This document shows positions 57,468 to 64,000 of a stretch of DNA of 64,000 bases, one piece after another. The DNA is from Rhipicephalus microplus (lineage: Eukaryota; Arthropoda; Arachnida; Ixodida; Ixodidae), in contig NC_134704.1 of NCBI RefSeq assembly GCF_043290135.1, positions 8,241,501 through 8,305,500 of the forward strand, read 5' to 3'. The notes beneath the pieces were generated by a model that saw only the letters and a program-made list of their open reading frames with translations, was not told the DNA's origin and ran no database searches. Each line of letters starts with the position of its first letter. Position 1 is the stretch's first letter. A program made the position numbers and the translations under genes.

Positions 57468-58320
57468 TAGTTCCTACTTGCCTACGCCATGTTACCGCAG
57501 TGAAAACCGCTTTTTAGTGTTGCTGCCACGCCCACTTGGTAGCTTTTTTTCATGCATTTGTGCTTTTGGCGTGGATTTGTTAGTTTGCGGGGATATTGAA
57601 GCAAACCCAGGCCCTTCAGATAAAGAAATACTGCAGCAGCTTCTTTCAGGACAAAAACACATCACTGATATGATGAACAGTGTCTTATCAAAACAAGAAA
57701 AAATCGAAAAAGAAGTTGCTAGCTTGACTGAAAGGATGAGTTCCGTCGAAATACAGACAAAACCTTTGATTGAACTGAAAACAGATGTAAACGACTTAAA
57801 GCAAAGAGCAACACAGCTTGAGAAAGACTTTGAATTCGCGGTCAAAAAAATTGACGAGTTAGAGAACAGAAGTCGACGAAATAACTTGATTGTTTTTGGC
57901 CTAGGGGAAGAAGCTAATGAAACGACTGCTGACCTTACTGAAACAATAAAAAAGGACTTGTTTGAGGGAAAGCTGGGAGTGAATGTCAGGGGCATAGAAA
58001 GATGTCACAGATTGGGAAAAAAGAATGGAAAAAAACGCCCAGTAATTATAAAAATACTCGATTACCGAGACAAGGTAGCTATTCTGCAGAGGTGTTCCAA
58101 GCTGAAGGGCACCGAGCTGTCGATAAGTGAAGACTTTTCCGCTCGTGTACGTGATATCAGAAAAAAGTTGTGGCAAAGTTCGTCGCGCGAGCGTGCAAGT
58201 GGATCTAAAGTGAAGTTAGTTTTTGACAAAATAAGCATTGATGGAAAGTTTTTTTGCTGGGATGATAATAAGAATACAAGATATAAGTTATCTAACCAAA
58301 TTAAGGTTCGGGGAAACTAG
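57433..58320 (+). CDS. LINE ORF1 with 2A-like motif
   Basis: The ATG at 57433 is 30 nt downstream of the predicted start site and is the most likely start. In-frame codons continue upstream through the monomers, so a transcript starting further up would have an ATG at 56833 and add 100-residue repeats. The protein starts MLTKPFVFVVQ, has a hydrophobic stretch (SFFSCICAFGVDLLVCGDIE) ending in a 2A motif, then a coiled coil (about residues 75-145), then an L1-ORF1-like RNA-binding region (NNLIVFGLGEE, GIERCHRLGKKNGKKRPVII) and a basic C-terminal domain. ORF1 proteins bind LINE RNA as chaperones. The stop TAG at 58318 directly follows a frameshift heptamer. Confidence 0.88.
   Translation: MLTKPFVFVVQVSSYLPTPCYRSENRFLVLLPRPLGSFFSCICAFGVDLLVCGDIEANPGPSDKEILQQLLSGQKHITDMMNSVLSKQEKIEKEVASLTERMSSVEIQTKPLIELKTDVNDLKQRATQLEKDFEFAVKKIDELENRSRRNNLIVFGLGEEANETTADLTETIKKDLFEGKLGVNVRGIERCHRLGKKNGKKRPVIIKILDYRDKVAILQRCSKLKGTELSISEDFSARVRDIRKKLWQSSSRERASGSKVKLVFDKISIDGKFFCWDDNKNTRYKLSNQIKVRGN
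57589..57615 (+). other. 2A ribosome-skipping motif in ORF1
   Basis: The codons read GDIEANPGP, a match to the 2A consensus D-V/I-E-x-N-P-G-P, preceded by LLVC as in many functional 2A peptides. Skipping would occur between Gly (57610-57612) and Pro (57613-57615). It would release a roughly 60-residue hydrophobic leader and let the coiled-coil protein start with Pro. 2A motifs at the N-terminus of non-LTR retrotransposon ORFs are known from trypanosomes, sea urchin and other animals. Confidence 0.8.
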
Positions 58321-61076
58321 ATGAACGATGCTTAGTGGTGTTAAATGTAAATTGCCGCAGTATTGTTAATAAGGCTGAGAAGTTGGAAGGCATGCTTTTA
58401 GCACATGACCCAGATATTGTATTACTAACTGAGACATGGCTACGAGATGATGTTTTTGATAGTGAGTTTGTGCCGAAAAATTACAGAGTGTTCCGTAAGG
58501 ATCGAAATGGGAGGGGAGGGGGCGTTGCTATTCTTTTTAGGAATAATACACGTGTCGTAAAAATGCCAGACGTTCAAGACATAGAAAGCATCTTCTGTAA
58601 AGTGTATATTGGCAATATTAAATATCTTCTTGGTGTCGTTTACAGGCCACCAAATGCTTCCCTTGATGTTATCGCAAAGCTTAAGGATTACCTTCATTGT
58701 CACGTAAAAACCGAAGATAAATTAATCATAGCGGGAGATTTTAATATGCCAAATATGAATTGGGAAACGTTTATATCAGACCCATGTCAAGCTGCGGATA
58801 CTCAAATATCCGATATCATGTTTCAATATGATTTGACGCAAATAGTCACCGACCCTACCAGAATAGATCAGGGGACGAAATCTATCCTAGATATATATCT
58901 TGTAAGTGGCAATATAAAAGAAAGCATGTTGTGCAGCGTCACAAATGGCATATCGGATCACAAGGCTGTGGTACTAAAGCTAAAGGGAGTTGAACTTAGT
59001 CAGCAGAGGATGGTGAAGAAATTTCCCAATTTTTCAAAAGCAGATGATGAATCTATAATTGATGTTCTGGCCTTTGAATATGATCATTTCAATGCAAGTA
59101 ATCGTAGCGTTGAAGATCTGTGGCTTTGCTTTAAGAGAATGATTGAAGATTGTGTGCAGCGTTTTATCCCTTTAATTACAAAGAAAGTAGAGAATCACAA
59201 TCCCTGGATAACAAGAGAGACGTTACAGCTGAAGCGAAAGTTGAAACGGTTAAAAAAAAGGTCGAACAAGGCTAACAGTCCTAATTTAAAAACAACTATT
59301 TGCAATATACATGAAGAAATTAAAGAAAAATCTTTTCGTGACAAAGAAAAGTATTTTAACGAAAAATTGCCGTCATTTATTAAAACGTGTCCAAGAAAAT
59401 TTTGGAAAGAGGTCACTCCGGGCACGTGCTCTACCGATGTATTTCTTTTAGATGGAAAATTAGAGAGTGATGAAAAAGCTGTCTGTACGGCCTTTAATAA
59501 CTATTTCAACAGCGTCTATACAAAAGATAATAATCATCTCCCACCTTTCGATGCGAACCTACCACCAATATCAGATGTCACTATTTCTGAAGAGGGTATC
59601 TTTAATTTATTGCTAAATCTGGATGTTAAGAAATCTGTTGGACCAGATGAGATACCGAATGCCTTCTTAAAACGGTACGCAGAGTGGTGCGCGAAATATT
59701 TGTGTGTGTTATATACTAGGTCTTTGAACGAAGGTGTACTCCCTGAGGACTGGAAGATTGCCCGAATTAAGCCTCTACACAAAGCAGGTGATAAAACTCA
59801 AATAAAGAATTATCGACCAGTTTCGTTAACCTCTACAGCTTGTAAAATTCTCGAGCACATAATTCACAAACAGATTGTTACATTTCTTGATGAACACAAA
59901 GTACTAACAAAAGCGCAGCATGGATTTAGACGTGGATATTCTACCACTACACAGCTGGTTGAAACCATCCATGATTTTGCTACCGCACTAAATGAAGGTG
60001 AACAGCTAGATGCCATTTTTATGGACTTCCAAAAGGCCTTTGATAAAGTTTCACATAAAAAATTACTTCATAAATTGCAATATATCTTGAAAAATCCGAA
60101 ACTTATAGTATGGATACGAGCGTATCTTGAAAACAGGCAACAATTTGTTTCATTTAATGACAGTTGTTCCAGCAAACTACCTGTGGATTCAGGCGTACCT
60201 CAGGGCTCGGTCCTCGGACCTCTTTTTTTTCTATTATATATAAATGACATAATGAATGACCTTTCTGTAAGTGTAAAGCTTTATGCTGATGATTGTGTAT
60301 TATACACGAAGGTATCAACTGCTGGAGATCAGATAAGGCTCAATAATCAATTCAACAAGGTCGTCTCTTGGTGCCAGGAATGGCAAATGTCAATTAATTA
60401 CAACAAAACTGTTTATATGAAAATAACACTAAAGAAAAATCCTTTATGTTATCAGTACGGCACAAATAGCGTCAATCTTACAGAAGTTGCAGAATACAAG
60501 TACCTTGGAGTATGGATAACTAATGATCTAAACTGGAACAAACACGTCGATATAACTACAGGTAAATGTCTACGGAAACTTTTTTTTCTAAAGCGATCCT
60601 TAAAATATTCTACCCCGTCTGTACGCATGTTGGCATATAAAACACTCATTCGTCCAATGTTGGAATATGCTGTAATAATATGGGATCCATTCACTAAACG
60701 TAACATTAATCAATTAGAAAAAGTGCAGAACAAGGGCTTACGTTTTATTTATAACTCCTACGGTAGAACATCCGTATCTGAATTATTGGTAAAAAGCGGT
60801 CTGCAACCCGTTGTGGACAGAAACCGCACTTGCCGGCTTAAGTTTTTCTATCAATTAATAAATGGTCATTTAAATGTTGACAATGCAGGCATTCTTCGGT
60901 ATTCTTCCGGTTACGCAACTCGCAAGCGACATAGTAAAACGATAACTCCTTTACCTTCACGGATTAACTGCCACAAGTATTCGTTCTTCCCTAGAACTAT
61001 TAATGACTGGAATAGCCTGACAAATGATGTCGTTTTACAGAAGAAACTGTCATTGTTTGAAAACAGCATCGCCTAA
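58305..61076 (+). CDS. LINE ORF2: endonuclease and reverse transcriptase, intact
   Basis: This is the frame -1 relative to ORF1, open from 58305 with the conserved start LNVNCRSI beginning near 58341. The first in-frame ATG (58392) lies inside the endonuclease, so initiation must be unusual. Endonuclease motifs: NVNCRS, LLTETWL, VVYRPP, IAGDFNMPNMNW, SDHKAV. RT motifs: [70 protein letters not shown] and YADDCVLY with the catalytic aspartates intact. Then the thumb and C-terminal region (LAYKTLIRPMLEYAVIIWDP). No stop or frameshift in over 900 codons. It would nick target DNA and prime reverse transcription. Confidence 0.93.
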   Translation, partial: GSGKLDERCLVVLNVNCRSIVNKAEKLEGMLLAHDPDIVLLTETWLRDDVFDSEFVPKNYRVFRKDRNGRGGGVAILFRNNTRVVKMPDVQDIESIFCKVYIGNIKYLLGVVYRPPNASLDVIAKLKDYLHCHVKTEDKLIIAGDFNMPNMNWETFISDPCQAADTQISDIMFQYDLTQIVTDPTRIDQGTKSILDIYLVSGNIKESMLCSVTNGISDHKAVVLKLKGVELSQQRMVKKFPNFSKADDESIIDVLAFEYDHFNASNRSVEDLWLCFKRMIEDCVQRFIPLITKKVENHNPWITRETLQLKRKLKRLKKRSNKANSPNLKTTICNIHEEIKEKSFRDKEKYFNEKLPSFIKTCPRKFWKEVTPGTCSTDVFLLDGKLESDEKAVCTAFNNYFNSVYTKDNNHLPPFDANLPPISDVTISEEGIFNLLLNLDVKKSVGPDEIPNAFLKRYAEWCAKYLCVLYTRSLNEGVLPEDWKIARIKPLHKAGDKTQIKNYRPVSLTSTACKILEHIIHKQIVTFLDEHKVLTKAQHGFRRGYSTTTQLVETIHDFATALNEGEQLDAIFMDFQKAFDKVSHKKLLHKLQYILKNPKLIVWIRAYLENRQQFVSFNDSCSSKLPVDSGVPQGSVLGPLFFLLYINDIMNDLSVSVKLYADDCVLYTKVSTAGDQIRLNNQFNKVVSWCQEWQMSINYNKTVYMKITLKKNPLCYQYGTNSVNLTEVAEYKYLGVWITNDLNWNKHVDITTGKCLRKLFFLKRSLKYSTPSVRMLAYKTLIRPMLEYAVIIWDPFTKRNINQLEKVQNKGLRFIYNSYGRTSVSELLVKSGLQPVVDRNRTCRLKFFYQLINGHLNVDNAGILRYSSGYATRKRHSKTITPLPSRINCHKYSFFPRTINDWNSLTNDVVLQKKLSLFENSIA
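58311..58317 (+). promoter_or_regulatory. Canonical -1 frameshift heptamer before ORF1 stop
   Basis: The bases GGGAAAC are phased G GGA AAC in the ORF1 frame, the X XXY YYZ pattern of -1 programmed frameshifting, and are followed directly by the ORF1 TAG. A -1 slip leads straight into the ORF2 frame 24 nt before its LNVNCRS start. The alternative is stop-restart at the ATG adjoining the TAG (58321), but that ATG is in the ORF1 frame and stops after four codons. Confidence 0.6.
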
Positions 61077-61355
61077 ACCATCACTACACATTGCATTGTA
61101 TTATTTGTTTTATTGTAATTATTGTGTTAGTCTATAACCCGTATTCTACGTGTTACGTTATTATGTGTTATGTTACTCGAAAAATTTGTTGAAATAAGCG
61201 TTTGTGAACCTTCGCCTTGTATATTCAAATCGTACGATTTATTGTGTTTTCATCATTTTTTTGTATGTACCGATTCTCGAACATTTTTTTTTTCCCACCC
61301 TGCCATGATCTTTCAGCTGAAGGATCGCAGTATTTATAAATAAAAAAAAAAAAAG
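61077..61355 (+). other. LINE 3' UTR with stem-loop and poly(A)
   Basis: About 280 bp. A hairpin GATCTTTC-AGCT-GAAGGATC (61307-61326; 8 bp stem with one G-T pair) lies about 20 nt before AATAAA and a run of A. Such terminal stem-loops are used by CR1/L2-type reverse transcriptases to recognise their RNA. Confidence 0.65.
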
Positions 61356-61515
61356 TATACGAACTAGCGTGTATAAGAAGCACAGATCACACAAAACTGC
61401 AAAAGGAGAAAAACGCATTTGAAAGTTTGAAACTTTTTTTTTATCACAGAGTTGTTAGAAATGCATAATCTTTGGCCATAATGTTCAACAGAACTTCGAA
61501 AAGCACTGCAAGTTA

Positions 61516-63377
61516 CTAGAACTGTCCTGCAGCATAGGTTGTGCCCTCACGGTCCTTGCGAGCACCCTCTTCTAGCCGTGCCCTTTTCGCTCCACGAGGA
61601 CTGTGGGCCCTTGTTTCTGCTGTCAGACGCTCGGCCATTCTCTTGATGCGCCTCGCATCACGAGAATCACCGAAAGTAACTAGATCTCTAGATGGCAGTA
61701 TGTTGAGCTCTTCCAGGATGTGCTCGAAAGTAGCATGACCCTTGTTGAACCACAGGATTGCCATAGCTGCGGCAGTCTCGACAACCGTTCGGGAGACAAA
61801 CTTAGTCTTGGGGCAAAGTAGCCAAATTTTGCTGTTCAGGGATTCCGATGCGTTCTGGGTTTTCCCTTTGATGCATCGAGCAAAGACCTTCTCATCCGTT
61901 AGCCGCTTATAAAAGGGCAAAACAGCCAATCCCTGTGCTTTTGTTAGGAGAGGTGTGTGGCGTGGTGCAGGTTCACCAAGTGCTTCAGCGCGTTGATGTT
62001 TGCACCACGACTCTGTTCCCGCAGGGCAAAACTTGTGGCTGCCAGCATTGTCAGTAGAGCATGAGTGGAAGTACGAAGCCCATACTGCAGTGTACATATC
62101 CCGTACACTCCCCCTGTTGCTTGTTATGGCAATCTGATAGTATGTTTGGAGCTTCTGAATGGCTGGCTCTTTCATTTTCTGCTCTCGTGGTAATGACACA
62201 TGCAGCTTCCGTAGCACGGTGCCAAGTCTCTTGGCCACATGATTAGTGCAGTCTTCTTTTTCTATATTGACAGCACCACAGACTTTTGACTCTGCAACTG
62301 CACTATATGCTTTGCTGTCACCGTCACTCAAGAATGTCATGAAATGCAGTGGGGTGTCATAAGTCAATGTTCTCTGCCAAATGCGCATTGCAGCCTCCGT
62401 TTCCATGGCATGGGAGGAACAGTCTGCATTTTTTTCACAGACTGGGCCATGGAATGCCTGCCACACTTGCTCGTCTGGGCCCATATCCTTGTGCCTACTG
62501 CATGTCAGGCAGTAATTTGATATGACCTCGAAGTCTAAGCAGAGGCCAGTATCTAAGGAGATAACTGCGCCAATCCCATTGTGGCTTTTGTGGCCCCTCT
62601 TCTGCCAAGTGCCGTTGAACATAACAGCCACATCAGTTTCGCCTGCTACTTCTTTCGTCAACTCTCTGGATCAGCGCTCTTTGCTATCGAAAAAAATCCT
62701 CGGTGGTGCATTGGCTTTGGGAGTCCAATAATGGAGCAAAATCTCGACAATTGCTCATGCCCAATGCCGACAGGGCGTGCAGCCACCACTGCCTTCACAT
62801 TTACAGCGAAACTATCTCGGGAGCTCCCACTGTCGTACCGTTGGCTCACTCGGCTGCTGCCGTCCGCCGTAACACGCAGTGACGTATAGGAGCACGAAAG
62901 AACAGTCGCTGAGCATTCGCTGTTTTCGCAATGAAGTTCGAGGAGCGACGAAAGTCCCTTGCGCTTTTCTGCCGGCTCCCGAACGGCAAGTTTTTGAATA
63001 CCGCAAGCAGGGCATGCCGCACCTGCCACAAGTGCCGTCAGCAAGAGGGTGTCGCACAAAACTGTCGTTGCACAAACCTCATCGCGCTGTCTTTCGTCTT
63101 TTTCAGAGAAGCCGAGCTTCTTTTCCGAAGCACTGACGAAAGAAAGCGCAGCGTCAATACCTTCACCGCAGGCACTGTCGTTCGCGCACTCGTCGATGCC
63201 GCCGTCAGGCCTAGCACACATAGGCGCGTTCTCGTTCGTCGCCGTCGTTCGGGGCGCTTTACGCCGCCTTCCCTTGAACTTGTGCTTCGTTCGAAACTTC
63301 TGCGGTCTCACGTTGCACTTTTTCAGGCTTGTCATCGCGGAAATATGCGTAGACGCGCAGAAAATCAAACGGACCAA
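61516..63377 (-). pseudogene. Kolobok-like transposase (Mutator-like domain), one break
   Basis: Minus-strand frame 63377-62658 has a basic N-terminus, a zinc-ribbon-like CPACG..CENSEC pair and GIGHEQLSRFCSIIGLPKPM. It ends at a short deletion plus frameshift near 62660-62700. The second frame (62661-61516) continues with DVAVMFNGTWQKRGHKSHNG, TFLSDGDSKAYSAV (acidic residue), EDCTNHVAKRLG (the C-x2-H signature) and NASESLNSKIW (Glu candidate), ending SPRGAKRARLEEGARKD. These fit the D..C-x2-H..E layout of Kolobok transposases. About 20 residues are missing at the break compared with copy 1. The start codon is not certain. Otherwise undamaged. Confidence 0.8.
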
Positions 63378-63826
63378 ATGCCAATGGCTGCCACCAACAC
63401 AGCTGACAATGACTCGGTAGCCAATGGCGATGCGGCATAGGGTGCCGCGCGTTTCAAACCGCTCAAAACACGTGACAAAAAGGCCTCGTTTTTTTATTTA
63501 TTTTTTTTTTGCACACGTATGAAACTGGCGGTCGTCGGAGCTGTAAGAAGAAGGCCGGACGCAACTTTCCCAACCGATCGCGATGGCAGGCGGCACTGCG
63601 ACGGGGAGCAGCGCGCAGTCAAAGATGGCCAATATCGGCGCAAATTCACGAAATTTTGAGCCACCGCGATGCCTTCATACACATTTTTTTGCATTTTGCG
63701 GTTCGAACTTAGTTTTGAAATTTTCACAGATGAAAGAAGAAGGTTTGAAGATTACAATGCAATAAAAATCAGAAATACGAGAAATTTCGCTAAAAACGTG
63801 ATTTTTCGACTCGCATCTCCCCTTAA

Positions 63827-63925
63827 AGTACCCCAGGAGGTCGAATTTCTGGAGCACTCCTCTACGGCGTCTCTCATAATCATATGGTGGTATTGGGACG
63901 TTATACCCCTGCTATTACTAATATC
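63827..63925 (+). mobile_element. Old tRNA-derived SINE, right half
   Basis: AAGTACCCCAGGAGGTCGAA, CTCTACGGCGTCTCTCATAA and TCATATGGTGGTATTGGGAC are the 3' body of the SINE whose 5' part is at 56226-56328. Joining the halves at the TTAA restores the family order. Confidence 0.88.
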
Positions 63926-64000
63926 AAAGCACAGAAATGCATAAGGAGCAATGCGAGAGGTGACAGCCCATGCTAAGGTGGGGCCATCACGCGGTTGTCG

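Larger units (their letters stand above)
56802..61355 (+). mobile_element. Full-length CR1-like (Jockey superfamily) LINE
   Basis: Complete structure: 300-bp promoter monomers (2.2 copies), short leader, ORF1 (2A motif, coiled coil, L1-ORF1-like RNA-binding region), ORF2 (endonuclease plus reverse transcriptase, 900+ codons without a lesion), a 3' UTR with a stem-loop, AATAAA and poly(A). Inserted in the Kolobok-like element. AAGTAT occurs just before the left end (56786-56791) and right after the poly(A), which may be part of a target duplication, but nine extra bases separate it from the monomer start. All visible parts are compatible with recent activity. Confidence 0.88.
56329..63822 (-). 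mobile_element. Kolobok-like DNA transposon, copy 2 (7.5 kb with nested LINE)
   Basis: Flanked by TTAA at 56325-56328 and 63823-63826, duplicated from one TTAA in the SINE. Termini GGGGAGATGCTACTCGAAAA and, inverted from the right, GGGGAGATGCGAGTCGAAAA differ at two of 20 positions. It encodes a Mutator-like/Kolobok-type transposase on the minus strand. About 4.55 kb of its length is the LINE at 56802-61355, so the element itself is about 2.9 kb. Confidence 0.88.

Noticed and set aside
57492..57995. Minus-strand frame opposite LINE ORF1
   Set aside because: Antisense shadow of the coiled-coil coding region, Ser/Phe-rich with no domain.
62931..63440. Plus-strand frames opposite the Kolobok-like transposase N-terminus
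   Set aside because: The conserved motifs are on the minus strand; these frames are antisense shadows.
45649..64000. Upstream SMCHD1 exons with the GHKL ATPase motifs
   Set aside because: I looked on the minus strand for the segments expected just before RVANLRDI and for ATPase motifs and found none, so they probably lie beyond the window.
1..64000. CRISPR arrays, bacterial operons or prophage
   Set aside because: No spaced direct repeats, Shine-Dalgarno-led gene clusters or phage genes. The window is eukaryotic.

Overview
The window is eukaryotic, intron-rich and dominated by transposable elements. It looks like a hard-tick (ixodid) genome. That is an inference from the element mix: tRNA-derived SINEs with ATCAAT-type tails, CR1/Jockey-type and RTE LINEs, Ty3/gypsy, Tigger/pogo, piggyBac, Kolobok-like and hAT-like DNA elements. 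The one conserved host gene also gives an arthropod-like divergent protein. No bacterial genes, operons, CRISPR arrays or functional tRNAs were seen.

Host gene. Ten consecutive internal exons of an SMCHD1-like gene lie on the minus strand between 45642 and 192. Their phases are compatible at every junction and the introns run from about 1.8 kb to about 11 kb. The roughly 437 codons run from the end of the GHKL ATPase through the transducer region. Upstream and downstream exons lie outside the window. One intron (30868 to 23862) uses a GC donor. Everything else recognised up to 45.4 kb sits in these introns.

Intron contents. 2.3-5.2 kb: a MITE holds a Kolobok-like element, which holds a Tigger. 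6.0-7.3 and 16.4-18.2 kb: two copies of a non-autonomous element with ACCTGCCAAGT termini, one with an 8-bp target duplication. 11.0-13.2 kb: a solo gypsy LTR and a LINE 3' end. 18.9-21.8 kb: two SINEs, a decayed Tigger and an RTE fragment. 24.8-29.6 kb: a CR1-like LINE split by a nearly complete Tigger and by a MITE. 35.4-37.0 kb: an internally deleted piggyBac with an open frame. 37.4-42.0 kb: a decayed gypsy interrupted by an LTR-like insert, followed by a 5'-truncated CR1-like LINE. 43 kb: a CpG-rich block with regularly spaced CCAAT boxes.

45.6-64 kb (5' of the last exon seen). A hAT-like pseudogene; a piggyBac split by a gypsy element; a THAP-domain reading frame; and an old SINE split by a 7.5-kb Kolobok-like element that carries a structurally full-length LINE at 56802-61355.

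That LINE is the most interesting object here. It has 300-bp tandem promoter monomers (CRE, TATA, initiator), and its 5' end falls exactly on the predicted start site. Its ORF1 carries a canonical 2A-type motif. A canonical -1 frameshift heptamer in the correct phase abuts the ORF1 stop, and ORF2 is intact but has no usable ATG at its beginning.
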